A DNA stretch of 64,000 nt from Selenomonas dianae (GTDB lineage: Bacteria; Bacillota; Negativicutes; Selenomonadales; Selenomonadaceae). The stretch lies in contig NZ_CP128650.1 of NCBI RefSeq assembly GCF_030644225.1, positions 382,001-446,000 on the forward strand, in the 5' to 3' direction. This document shows positions 8,714-17,073 of this stretch, one piece after another (within the stretch, counting starts at the first letter, position 1; the number at the start of each line of letters is the position of its first letter). The notes under the pieces are model-generated. The model was not told the DNA's origin. It ran no database searches and worked only from the letters and a program-made list of their open reading frames with translations. Position numbers and translations under genes: made by a program.

Positions 8714-10166
8714 GCTGAAACGCCTCTTCCGCGCACGTACGGCGGCGGGACACATCAAGGCGTATTCCTATTCCGCAATCGTGACGACGGGACCGTTCGC
8801 GCTCCTCACGGGCATGGTGCTCGCGATTCAGATGCTCTTTCAGGTCTACGATGCGGGACTGGATGAGTCGGCGGTCTTTCTGGGGGCGGTGGTTTACTCC
8901 TTCGTCTTTTCACAGCTGCTCTCATGCGGCTTTACGATTGTTTTAACGCGCTATCTTGCGGACTGTCTGACGGTGCAGCACTATCGCGATGTGACCCCCT
9001 CCATGTTCGGCATGAGTGCGCTCCTGCTCGTTCTCGGATCCATCGCCTCCCTCCTCTTTTTCTGGGGAAAACCGCTTGCCGTCGAGCTCAAGGTGCTCTC
9101 GCACCTTTTTTTCTCGCTGCTGCTCATGGTCTGGGTCGGCAGCGTATATCTCACGGCGGTCAAAAAGTTCAAGTATCTGATTCTCGGCTATCTGTCCGGG
9201 GTGCTCATCAGCTTCGGGCTTGCCGCGCTCTTTCTCCATACGGCGTGGCTTCCGCCCGCTGCGGGGGCGCTTTTTGCGATGGATGTGGGGATGGGGGTGC
9301 TGGTTCTCTTTTTCTTCCTCTACGTGACAAGCTGCTTCGGTCTGCCGCGGGACGGCATGATCTTTGCCTTTCTCCCGTACCTCGGGCGGCACGGACGGCT
9401 CTTTATCGGATCGTTCGGCTACACGCTCGGACTCTTTTTGCCGAACATCATCATCTGGCAGGGACCGTGGGGCGTTCTCATCCACGATACCTTCCTCTAT
9501 GCGCCGCGCTATGACGTGGTGGTGTTCTATGCGCTGCTCTCCATCCTGCCGCTCACAACGATGTTCGTCGTGAAGGTGGAAACGCATTTTTATGAGCGTT
9601 ATGCGCATTATTTCGGCGCAATCACACACGGCGGCAACCTCCACATGATCGAGGACGCGCGCAAGGATCTGCTCTATGTCATGTGGTTCGAGCTGCGGCA
9701 GGCGTTCGAGTTCCAGTTTGTCTTTACCCTCGTCTTTCTCGCGTTCGGCAACTATGTGCTCTCGTTTGCGGGACTGGACTACAACTCGGTGAATATGTTC
9801 AACGTCATGATCTTTGCCGCGTTCTTCTCGGGCGCACTGCAGGTGCTCATGATTATGCTCGAATACTTCGACTTCCAGAGCGGCGTGTGGCGCATCGGTG
9901 TGATCGCTGCGGGGGCGAATATCGTGTTTGGAATCCTCAGCCTCTGGATCGGCGAGAAGAGCTACGGATTCGGTTTCTTCCTCGCCACTGCCATCGCGCT
10001 CGCCTACAGTGTGTGGGCGCTCATCCGCTTCGGACGTGGCATCAACTACTATGTGTTCTGTGCGCAGCCCGTCTTTTATCAGGCAAATGCAGGGATTTTT
10101 TACACAATCGCGAATTTCCTCTATGGGGAAGATCTTCCCGATCTCGAAAGGATGGAAAAGGCATGA
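8694..10166 (+). CDS. pelG: PelG, polytopic inner-membrane Pel transporter
   Basis: 490 residues, almost entirely hydrophobic, with about 12 predicted membrane helices. The start MAGVGFELKRLF is typical of PelG, a member of the flippase/MATE-like superfamily thought to move the growing Pel chain across the inner membrane together with PelD, PelE and PelF. The ATG at 8694 is chosen because AAGGAGG lies 7 nt upstream. It lies inside the end of pelF. The stop overlaps the start of the outer-membrane protein gene (ATGA at 10163-10166). Confidence 0.92.
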   Translation: MAGVGFELKRLFRARTAAGHIKAYSYSAIVTTGPFALLTGMVLAIQMLFQVYDAGLDESAVFLGAVVYSFVFSQLLSCGFTIVLTRYLADCLTVQHYRDVTPSMFGMSALLLVLGSIASLLFFWGKPLAVELKVLSHLFFSLLLMVWVGSVYLTAVKKFKYLILGYLSGVLISFGLAALFLHTAWLPPAAGALFAMDVGMGVLVLFFFLYVTSCFGLPRDGMIFAFLPYLGRHGRLFIGSFGYTLGLFLPNIIIWQGPWGVLIHDTFLYAPRYDVVVFYALLSILPLTTMFVVKVETHFYERYAHYFGAITHGGNLHMIEDARKDLLYVMWFELRQAFEFQFVFTLVFLAFGNYVLSFAGLDYNSVNMFNVMIFAAFFSGALQVLMIMLEYFDFQSGVWRIGVIAAGANIVFGILSLWIGEKSYGFGFFLATAIALAYSVWALIRFGRGINYYVFCAQPVFYQANAGIFYTIANFLYGEDLPDLERMEKA

Positions 10167-12535
10167 GTATGGTGCGAAAGACGCTGCGCCGGCGCAGTGT
10201 GTTCCTGCGTCCTGCCGCAGCTGCTGCGTGTGCCGTGTATCTGGCGGGGGCGGCGCATAGCGTGTATGCGGCAAGTCACGATACCCTGCACGATGTGCCG
10301 GGCTATCTTTCCTATATGATGAATGTGGAGGGGGAGATCCGCTCCTACCATGCCGCCGTGGACGCGCTCGCACAGGCGAAGATAGATCTTGCAAATGCGC
10401 GGCACAATCTCGATGAGGCGCGTGCGGCAAAGGCGGATGCGGCGCAGAACCTTGAGCTGGTCGGGCGCAATCTCCGCGCTGCCGAGGATCATCTCGCCGC
10501 CGTCCGAATCGCACTCGGCGTGGCGGAGGAGGAGAGTGCGGCACGTACCCGAGAGGCAATCGCGGCGCAGCAGGCGGAGGCGGACTATGCACCGACCGTC
10601 TATGCGCAGCGCACGCAGATGGAGGGGCTCTATGCGCAGGCGAATGCGCTCGCGGGTGTGAGCGGGGGCGGTAGTGACGCCTCTGCGCGGCGCGCCGAGG
10701 TGGTGGCGCGTGTTCTGGATGAGGTCGGGTACGAGCAGAACCGCATTGTTGATGCGCAGATCATGGTGGAGGCGGCGCTCGCGGGCGGGGTCTCCGGCGT
10801 ACAGGATAACAGTGCTGCGTTTGCGGCGATCTCCGCGCAGGTCGATGCGGCACAGGCACGGCTCGATGCGGTCGAGTCTCAATTCGATGCGCTGATTACG
10901 GCGCGTGAGGCAGCGGAGGATGCGGAGCGTGATGCGCGTGAACGCGTCGCGGACTATCAGCAGGAGATTACTGCGAGCGAGGCGGATCTCACGCAGCTAC
11001 GGAGCGACCGCGTCGAGGCGGAGAACTACGATGCCGCGACGAAAAAATGGACGGACGAGGCAGTGCGCGATGAGGCGGCTGCGGTAGAACAGCTCGCACG
11101 CAGCGAGCACGATCTCAAGTATCTCGGCGAGGGCAGGGGCTATCAGACCGGGGCGGAGTACTATGCGTGGCACGGGGAACGCGCAGGACATCAGTTCTAT
11201 CTGCCCCTGTCCTACTTTGCGCGCACCCATGCGGGAAAGACGAAGCTCGACTATGGCCTCTCGACGGGCTATGTCAAGTCCTCGACGGGCTTTGAGAACG
11301 GCAGCGTCTCGGGCTGGACGGACACACAGTTGAGTGTTACCCTGCGGAATGAGAAGAAGATCAACAGTGTCAACTATGGCTTTGGTATCAGTATGCCGAC
11401 AGGGCAGAATAAAATCTATCAGCGTTCCACTGTCCCTGAGGGGCTGGCACGCTTTACAGACTTCGGTGCGGGCTGGCAGGTGACGCCGAGTATTGAGGTC
11501 ATACATAAGATCACGGAGCGTGACCGTCTGACGGCGCGTATCGCCTATAACATTCGCAATGGCTATGACTATGCGAAGGAGTCGGATGCACTGAAGAATG
11601 TATATGATGCTTTCTGCGCACAGCATACGACGATTTGGGGGAGTATGTATGATGCTATGTGGAATTACTGCAAAGAGCAATATTCGTCTCTCACGGAAGA
11701 AGAGTTGAAATCGAAGGTGCGTGATCTTACTGGGCGCGTGGCGAATTTGAAGCTTACAGAAGAGGATCGCGTGTTTCTGCAAAAAATGTCAAATGATCTT
11801 GGAAAAAACCTCACACCATCGGAAAGGGTGATGTTGGAAAACATTTCATTGGGCAATCTACAGGATGTATGGAAACTGCTTAAACAGCATAATCTAACGC
11901 TTAATGATGTTGTTCTGGATCATATTCCAAATGCCCATACGTCTCCCGGAGATATATTTTCGCAGGAACTCGAATACCTTCATGCGGGAGAGAAGCAGCA
12001 GTACATGGTGCAGCTCTATCATAATTCGACAACGCGGACATCACAGTATGCCATTATTCCGGATTATTACTATATTGATGAAGCGACTAAAAAACTTCAT
12101 CTTGGCTGGAAAAAGAACTATTACCGCGACGGCGACGATTGGGAGCTGCGGTTCTTCTATAATCACGCGCTTTCCAAGCATGACGAGTTGCGGTTTTACA
12201 GCATCTACGCACTCACTGAGGCAGCGAGCGGCATCGCCTCGCAAAGCATCGCACGGCAGTACTATGGTCTGGGGTTGCGGCACCGTGTCTCGGACAAGCT
12301 CGCGTGGCTGGCGATGGCGCATTATGCACGCGTGAACAATACCTCGGATCCGCTGCGCACCGCGCTCAATACGGGCGGCGGCTTCCGGCGCACATCCTTG
12401 GTTGGCGGCGTGGAGTGGAAGCTCTCTGAGCGTCAGAATTTTACCTTCCAGTTGGAGCGTTTTGTGCGCAGCGACGACGGCGGATTCGGCTATAACGGCT
12501 GGGCATTCACCCTCTGGTATCAGGAGGTCTTGTAA
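10163..12535 (+). CDS. Unrecognised coiled-coil plus beta-barrel outer-membrane protein, candidate Pel exporter
   Basis: 790 residues. A signal peptide (about 1-38, cleavage near VYAA) is followed by an Ala/Glu/Arg-rich, heptad-like alpha-helical region (about 45-325) that should form long coiled coils in the periplasm. From about residue 330 to the end the pattern changes to alternating aromatic/polar strands with turns (for example YLPLSYFA, WELRFFYNHA, FTFQLERF, WAFTLWYQ), typical of an outer-membrane barrel. A helical insertion of about 120 residues (479-602) interrupts the barrel and is visibly AT-richer. I recognise no named family. It is translationally coupled to pelG and stands where Gram-negative clusters carry pelB/pelC, so export across the outer membrane is a reasoned guess. 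A generic porin is the main alternative. Confidence 0.6.
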   Translation: MSMVRKTLRRRSVFLRPAAAAACAVYLAGAAHSVYAASHDTLHDVPGYLSYMMNVEGEIRSYHAAVDALAQAKIDLANARHNLDEARAAKADAAQNLELVGRNLRAAEDHLAAVRIALGVAEEESAARTREAIAAQQAEADYAPTVYAQRTQMEGLYAQANALAGVSGGGSDASARRAEVVARVLDEVGYEQNRIVDAQIMVEAALAGGVSGVQDNSAAFAAISAQVDAAQARLDAVESQFDALITAREAAEDAERDARERVADYQQEITASEADLTQLRSDRVEAENYDAATKKWTDEAVRDEAAAVEQLARSEHDLKYLGEGRGYQTGAEYYAWHGERAGHQFYLPLSYFARTHAGKTKLDYGLSTGYVKSSTGFENGSVSGWTDTQLSVTLRNEKKINSVNYGFGISMPTGQNKIYQRSTVPEGLARFTDFGAGWQVTPSIEVIHKITERDRLTARIAYNIRNGYDYAKESDALKNVYDAFCAQHTTIWGSMYDAMWNYCKEQYSSLTEEELKSKVRDLTGRVANLKLTEEDRVFLQKMSNDLGKNLTPSERVMLENISLGNLQDVWKLLKQHNLTLNDVVLDHIPNAHTSPGDIFSQELEYLHAGEKQQYMVQLYHNSTTRTSQYAIIPDYYYIDEATKKLHLGWKKNYYRDGDDWELRFFYNHALSKHDELRFYSIYALTEAASGIASQSIARQYYGLGLRHRVSDKLAWLAMAHYARVNNTSDPLRTALNTGGGFRRTSLVGGVEWKLSERQNFTFQLERFVRSDDGGFGYNGWAFTLWYQEVL

Positions 12536-12556
12536 ACAGATCGGACGGGAGGTCGT

Positions 12557-13567
12557 ATGGAGAACATCAAAAAGAGCGTCGCCGCATTCCTCGTGGGGGC
12601 GGCGGGGCTGTTCGGGCTGAATCAGCTGCCGCACGCCTGCGGGAATTCCGTCACAGTCCCGCTGCGGATCGTTCCCGAAACGGCGATGATTGATCTCACG
12701 GAGCAGATCGGGGACTATGCACGCGGGCGCGTGCCATCCTTCCTGCTCGTCGGCAACGGTGCTGTGGCATTGCTTGAGGTGACGGAGGACAACGCAGAGG
12801 AGGATGTGGCGCGGCTCGTCCGCACACTCGACGGTGTCTTTATGGAGTCGGTCTTTTACGACGGCTACGAGGAACATGGGGACAAGGCGGAGCGGCGCGA
12901 TGCGGAGATGGACGAGTACATTGCCGCCATGCTGCGCAAGCCCCTCATGGCGGGCAAACAGGTCTTTACCCTCGACTATGTGAAGGGGGATAAAATTCGT
13001 GAGGTGCAGGGGCTGGGGGCTGCGGCGGGTTATGTCGCCGATGCGGGCGACCGTCTCCTCGATGTCGTTCCCGACCGCCCTCCGATGAACGAGAATGCGA
13101 ACGATGTCACGCAGCTGCGGCAGGTGAAGAACTTCCTTGTATTGCTGAATCCGCAGCATTATAAGACGCGTGCCGCGTATATCGACGCACTCGCCGCGAC
13201 GAACTACGATCTCCTCATCGTCGATCTCTACTATGGCGATACACCGCTCTCACCCTCTGAAACGCAGCGTCTGAGACACAAGGCAAACGGCGGCAAGCGT
13301 CTCCTCCTCGCCTATATGAGCATCGGCGAGGCATCGGACTATCGCACCTACTGGCAGAAGGACTGGGAAAAGCATCGCCCGCACTGGCTCGCGGAGCCGA
13401 ATCCCGAGTGGCCCGGCAGCTACAAGGCTCGCTACTGGTCGCAGGAGTGGCACGACCTCCTCTACGGCAGCCCTGATGCCTACCTCGACAAGATCATCGC
13501 GGCGGGCTTCGACGGCGCCTTCCTCGATGTCATGGATGCGTGGCAGTATTTTAAGAAACACGAGTGA
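12557..13567 (+). CDS. Exported PelA-type glycoside hydrolase (GH114/GH166-like, TM1410 family)
   Basis: 336 residues with an N-terminal hydrophobic signal (about 5-25). The fold is a TIM-barrel-like module resembling the polygalactosaminidase/PelA hydrolase group. LLIVDLYY (Asp223), AYMSIGEASDY (Glu258), the RYWSQEWHD strand and GFDGAFLDVMDAW (Asp324) line up with the acidic residues and strand ends of that group. It would cleave partly deacetylated GalNAc-type polymer during export or dispersal. It is last in the pel operon, 21 nt after the barrel gene and just before a bidirectional terminator. In Pseudomonas this activity is fused to the deacetylase in one PelA protein. Confidence 0.75.
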   Translation: MENIKKSVAAFLVGAAGLFGLNQLPHACGNSVTVPLRIVPETAMIDLTEQIGDYARGRVPSFLLVGNGAVALLEVTEDNAEEDVARLVRTLDGVFMESVFYDGYEEHGDKAERRDAEMDEYIAAMLRKPLMAGKQVFTLDYVKGDKIREVQGLGAAAGYVADAGDRLLDVVPDRPPMNENANDVTQLRQVKNFLVLLNPQHYKTRAAYIDALAATNYDLLIVDLYYGDTPLSPSETQRLRHKANGGKRLLLAYMSIGEASDYRTYWQKDWEKHRPHWLAEPNPEWPGSYKARYWSQEWHDLLYGSPDAYLDKIIAAGFDGAFLDVMDAWQYFKKHE

Positions 13568-13573
13568 TAAAAT

Positions 13574-13625
13574 AGAGCCTGTTGCACGAAGATCAATTTA
13601 CCTTCGTGCAACAGGCTCTTTTGTT
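13574..13625. terminator. Bidirectional terminator between pel operon and the PatB/MalY gene
   Basis: Perfect 18-bp stem (13574-13591 with 13602-13619), 10-nt loop, with T-rich sequence on the plus side. It separates the convergent genes ending at 13567 and 13631. Confidence 0.85.
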
Positions 13626-13630
13626 TGTAC

Positions 13631-14803
13631 TTATTCGGCAAATGCCGTTGCGAGGTTTTTCAAACCCGTTTCCAGTGTCGCCCACGGACAGGCGGTATTG
13701 ATGCGCTGGAAGCCGCTGCCGCCCGCACCGAAGATGGGACCGTCGTCGAGCCAGAGATGCGCGTCGCGGATGATCTTGGCGTTGAGCTCCCCATCCGAAA
13801 GCCCGTAGGCATGGAAGTCGAGCCAGAGGAGGTATGTCCCCTCGGGTTCGATGAGCGTTACCTTCGGGAGGTGCTGCGCGAGGAATGTCTTTGTGCGTGC
13901 GATGTTTTCCTCCAGATATGCGAGAAGTTCTCTGTGCCACGCTGCGCCGTGCTCGTATGCCGCTTTTGCGCCCGTGAGACCGAGTGTATTCGGCTCGTCG
14001 TAGCCCGTGCGGCTGAGTTCCTCCTTGAAGCGGCGGCGCAGTTCCTCGTTTCGGATGAAGATGTTCGAGATCTGAAGCCCCGCAAGGTTGAATGTCTTGC
14101 TCGGCGAGGTGCAGGTGACAGTGATCGCCGCCGCCTCGTCGGAGAGCGAGGCAAACGGGATATGGCGGAAGCCCGGGCGCACGAACTCCTCGTGAATCTC
14201 GTCCGCGACGACGACGATGTTGTGGCGCAGGCAGATCGCGGCGAGCTGCGCAAGCTCCGCACGCGTCCATACGCGCCCGACGGGGTTGTGCGGGCTGCAC
14301 AGGATGAAGAGTTTGACGCTGTGTGTGATGACCTTTTGCTCGAAGTCCTCGAAGTCGATCTCGTAGCGCCCCTCGATGAGGTGGAGGGGACTGTCGATGA
14401 GGACGCGCTCGTTCTGCCGGATCATGTTCGCGAACGGATAGTAGACAGGCTGCTGGATGAGGATGCTCTCGCCCTTTTTCGTAAATGCGCGGATGGCGTT
14501 TGCGATGGCAAAGACAACACCGGGCGTGATGATGAGGTCGCTGCGCTCGACGTTCCAGTCGTGGCGCGTGCGGAACCAGTTCTGAAGGACGGCGAAATAG
14601 TCGTCCTTTACCTGCGTATAGCCGAAGATGCCGTGTGCGGCGCGTGCGTTCAGCGCATCAATCACAGGGGCGGGCGCACGAAAGTCCATGTCCGCGACCC
14701 ACAACGGCAGAATGTCTGCGGGGTAGCCGCGCTCGGCGGCGAAGTCGTATTTCAGACAGGAGGTATTGCGGCGGTTGATGATTTCGTCAAAATTGATGGA
14801 CAT
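13631..14803 (-). CDS. PatB/MalY-type cystathionine beta-lyase (C-S lyase), PLP aminotransferase fold
   Basis: 390 residues. The PLP lysine is in TSPSKTFNLAGLQ. Other class I/II aminotransferase marks are CSPHNPVGRVWT, VVADEIHEEF and the C-terminal GSGFQRINTACPW. WVADMDFRAPAPV near the N-terminus is typical of the MalY/PatB branch, which cleaves C-S bonds in cystathionine or cysteine conjugates to pyruvate, ammonia and a thiol. In oral bacteria such enzymes release H2S. The ATG at 14803 has an AAGGAGA site directly upstream. An in-frame start at 14839 lacks one. It is monocistronic on the minus strand and not linked to methionine genes here. Confidence 0.88.
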   Translation of the reverse strand: MSINFDEIINRRNTSCLKYDFAAERGYPADILPLWVADMDFRAPAPVIDALNARAAHGIFGYTQVKDDYFAVLQNWFRTRHDWNVERSDLIITPGVVFAIANAIRAFTKKGESILIQQPVYYPFANMIRQNERVLIDSPLHLIEGRYEIDFEDFEQKVITHSVKLFILCSPHNPVGRVWTRAELAQLAAICLRHNIVVVADEIHEEFVRPGFRHIPFASLSDEAAAITVTCTSPSKTFNLAGLQISNIFIRNEELRRRFKEELSRTGYDEPNTLGLTGAKAAYEHGAAWHRELLAYLEENIARTKTFLAQHLPKVTLIEPEGTYLLWLDFHAYGLSDGELNAKIIRDAHLWLDDGPIFGAGGSGFQRINTACPWATLETGLKNLATAFAE

Positions 14804-14858
14804 AAGGTTCTCCTTGTTTTGTTGGTTTGCACTGTGCAAGTCCCACGTGAATACTTAG

Positions 14859-14920
14859 GGAAGCTCTGATAAATTCCACTCGCGTTTCTTGACGCATCTC
14901 ATATAAACACTTGGGGATGT
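14859..14920 (-). repeat. Partial copy of the dispersed GGAA-CTGATAAATT element
   Basis: Begins GGAAGCTCTGATAAATTCCA and continues with a TTCTTGACG segment like the copies at 15885 and 62364. It lies in the region upstream of the PatB/MalY gene. The right end is not clear. Orientation is arbitrary. Confidence 0.5.
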
Positions 14921-15008
14921 ATGCCAATCGGTATCACCTCTTCTTCATATTATAGCATACATTGGGGGAGCCTTCGCAGCTTTTTCTTTTTGTGCAGTGC
15001 GGCGCTAT

Positions 15009-15063
15009 GCAAAATAAAACGGCGGCAGTCCGTGAGGTTTTCCTCGTGGGCTGCCGCCGTTTG
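15009..15063 (-). terminator. Terminator of the minus-strand coiled-coil gene
   Basis: Long nested hairpin with outer arms AAACGGCGGCAG and CTGCCGCCGTTT. Read on the minus strand it is followed by TTTTATTTTG. Confidence 0.85.
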
Positions 15064-15076
15064 CGTGCAGTGCTTC

Positions 15077-15814
15077 CTATGTATCGCTTGTATTCTTATT
15101 GGTCGGAACGACGATTGCACTGAGGTCTGTGTGTTTCTTTGCAGCGGCGGTCTTTTGATACGCTCTGAGTGCGGTGCGTGCGGTCCGATCATCCGGCTGC
15201 GCTGCCGCAAGTGCTGCGCGTTCCTTTTCCTGCGCCTTTGTAAGTTCTGCATCGCGGTCGGCACGCTCCTGCAATGCCTGACCGCGTAGCTTCATCGTAT
15301 GATGATCCTTGTCCTTCATCTCGGATTTCAGTTGACTGATCCGGTTTTTATAGAGGCGGCGCGATCCGTCGATTTCATCATCGCTCACAAGCCCCTCTGC
15401 CACGAGCTTTTCGAGCGCATCCACCTTGCCGTGCAGCTCACTCAGCTTGTCCTCGTCCGTCATTCCGGCACGTTTCAGCTCATCCGCTTCCTTTTGCAGC
15501 TTTGCCTTGTCCTCGTCTGTGAGTGTGGCATCCGTTTGGATACGTTTTTCGATTTCAGCTGCTTGTGCTTTCTTTGCCTTCTTGTCGGCGCGTTCCTTCT
15601 CGTCGGCGGCAAGTGCCAGCTCTGCGGGGGTCAGATCCTCCTCCATATCCGTGCTCTCGTTCAGGGATTTTCCCTTTGCACTGATATAGACCTCGACTGC
15701 ACGGCTTAGGACATCCGCCACCGTGCTTTTCTTCTGCGCGGAATCCTTTCCTGACGCAGCAGAGCCGTCTCTGTGCGGGAACAGAAGTTTGTCTGTGTCC
15801 TGTGCGATACGCAT
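15077..15814 (-). CDS. Charged coiled-coil hypothetical protein
   Basis: 245 residues without signal peptide or membrane segment. It is very rich in Ala, Lys, Glu and Asp, with predicted coiled coil over about residues 65-215. One section (about 95-150) reads like a surface-exposed helical bundle with repeated DEDK(A/L) turns. The N-terminal RIAQDTDKLLF and Ser/Lys linker resemble small secreted or flagellum-associated proteins, but I do not recognise the family. The ATG at 15814 has a GGAG 8 nt upstream. The gene is alone, with its own terminator. Confidence 0.6.
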   Translation of the reverse strand: MRIAQDTDKLLFPHRDGSAASGKDSAQKKSTVADVLSRAVEVYISAKGKSLNESTDMEEDLTPAELALAADEKERADKKAKKAQAAEIEKRIQTDATLTDEDKAKLQKEADELKRAGMTDEDKLSELHGKVDALEKLVAEGLVSDDEIDGSRRLYKNRISQLKSEMKDKDHHTMKLRGQALQERADRDAELTKAQEKERAALAAAQPDDRTARTALRAYQKTAAAKKHTDLSAIVVPTNKNTSDT

Positions 15815-15884
15815 AGCACCATCTCCAATCCGTGGGATGCAATTCCTTCTAATAGTATTATCGGTGGGGGAGGTTTCATCTTAA

Positions 15885-15995
15885 AGAAGCACTGATAAAT
15901 TCAGTTTGCATCTCTTGGCGTGTTTTTTGCATGAACTGTGCTCTTGATTCTCCATCGTGCATTGTGCTATGAGAGATGCCCCCGTATCAGTAATC
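15885..15995 (+). repeat. Copy of the dispersed GGAA-CTGATAAATT element (about 110 bp)
   Basis: Starts AGAAGCACTGATAAATTCAG and follows the long copy at 62364 segment by segment (CTTGGCGT, a T-run, TTGATTCTCCA, and a small hairpin around TTGTGCTAT). It ends near a degenerate TATCAG-ATC terminus. It fills most of the gap between two minus-strand genes. Confidence 0.6.
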
Positions 15996-16012
15996 GAGCA
16001 GTCGGCATAAAG

Positions 16013-16050
16013 AAACATAACAAAAGGGCGTATCGTCGCCCCCTTGTTAT
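16013..16050 (-). terminator. Terminator of the zinc-ribbon membrane protein gene
   Basis: ATAACAA-AGGGCG pairs with CGCCC-CTTGTTAT. On the minus strand a T-rich stretch follows. Confidence 0.7.
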
Positions 16051-16062
16051 GACTCTATGGCA

Positions 16063-16641
16063 TTACGGCGTAAAGATATGACCGCAGCGCATACAGATAA
16101 AGCGCTTTTCCCACGCCGCGACTTTTTTGTGGTATGCCTCTATCTCACGCGCATATTCCTCTTTGCTTGCGCGATTGGCATCGTTCGTATTTCTGCGGTC
16201 GTTCCAGAGTTTCCAGATGATGAGGGCGGCGACCAGCCATGCGAGCAGATTGCCCATGCCGGCAAGCCCTGAAATGCGGTAGGCGACGAACTCCAAGATG
16301 AACGCCACAATCGGCATCAGGCAGCCGAAGGCAAGACATCCATGGGTCATTGTATTGTGTTCGCGCTGCGACAGCGTCGGCTCCTGCGGCGGTGCGATCT
16401 CACGTGCGAGATCCGTCACGGTGTAGGTCGGGCGCGTGACATTGCCGTATACGGCAGTTCGCCCCGTTTCCTCCGTCTTGGTCGATCCGTCCGAATAGGT
16501 GGTGGTCGTCGTTTCCACATCGTAGCCGACGATCTCCCGATGGGTTGCTGTCCCCGTCGCGTGTCCCCGCTTGTAGACGAGCGGCACAGATGCCGTGTTG
16601 TCACTGCCGCAGTGCGGGCAGGTCAGATGATTGCTTTCCAT
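16063..16641 (-). CDS. Zinc-ribbon membrane protein of unknown function
   Basis: 192 residues. CPHCGS at residues 8-13 and CMRCGH near the C-terminus could together bind one zinc, bringing both ends into a single ribbon. Between them are a Thr-rich low-complexity stretch (TTTTTYSDGSTKTEE) and a hydrophobic region of two closely spaced helices (about 100-145). The protein therefore looks like a membrane-tethered zinc ribbon. The ATG at 16641 is chosen because GGGAAGGGG precedes it, whereas a start 13 codons upstream has no such site. No function can be assigned. The gene has its own terminator. Confidence 0.65.
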   Translation of the reverse strand: MESNHLTCPHCGSDNTASVPLVYKRGHATGTATHREIVGYDVETTTTTYSDGSTKTEETGRTAVYGNVTRPTYTVTDLAREIAPPQEPTLSQREHNTMTHGCLAFGCLMPIVAFILEFVAYRISGLAGMGNLLAWLVAALIIWKLWNDRRNTNDANRASKEEYAREIEAYHKKVAAWEKRFICMRCGHIFTP

Positions 16642-16711
16642 AGATGCCCCTTCCCTGTTTGTACAAAAAACGCTGTCCATGTATTATAGCATACAATGTA
16701 GATGTCCTGCT

Positions 16712-16757
16712 GCAATAACAAACGGGTCTGCTTGAAAGATTTCTCCAAGCAGACCCG
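16712..16757 (-). terminator. Terminator of the small Cys/Gly-rich secreted protein gene
   Basis: Perfect 12-bp stem CGGGTCTGCTTG (16723-16734) with CAAGCAGACCCG (16746-16757). On the minus strand TTTGTTATTG follows. Confidence 0.8.
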
Positions 16758-16770
16758 CTCTTTCGCTTGT

Positions 16771-16998
16771 CTAACGTCCGCGCGCGCAGCCGCAGCCGCC
16801 ACGTCCCGCATATCCGCGTTCGCCGCGAGCCGGGGCACGGTCGCCGTCCCCGCAGTAACCTGAACCATCGCCGTAGCAGTATGCCGTGTTCTGCTGCTGC
16901 GGCAGCTCGCACGCGCCGTCCTCGCAGGTGTACGCAAGCGTCTGCGCTCCCGCACTGAGGATCAGTCCTGCGAACAGTCCCGCAATGATCTTTTTCAT
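16771..16998 (-). CDS. Small secreted Cys/Gly-rich protein
   Basis: 75 residues with a clear signal peptide (KKIIAGLFAGLILSAGAQTLA, cleavage near residue 22). The mature peptide of about 50 residues has six cysteines (CEDGAC, CYGDGSGYC, CGCARGR) and many Gly, Arg and Asp. This suggests a metal-binding or disulfide-rich exported peptide, but no family is recognised. ATG 16998 is preferred over ATG 17004 because GGGAGG lies 8 nt upstream. It is divergent from the DUF134-NifX fusion gene and shares its upstream region, including a perfect palindrome. Confidence 0.6.
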   Translation of the reverse strand: MKKIIAGLFAGLILSAGAQTLAYTCEDGACELPQQQNTAYCYGDGSGYCGDGDRAPARGERGYAGRGGCGCARGR

Positions 16999-17073
16999 GA
17001 CCATTTCCTCCCAAAATACAATATCATGTTCACATTCATTCTATCATATTTGTCAATGCAAAGCAAATTATAA

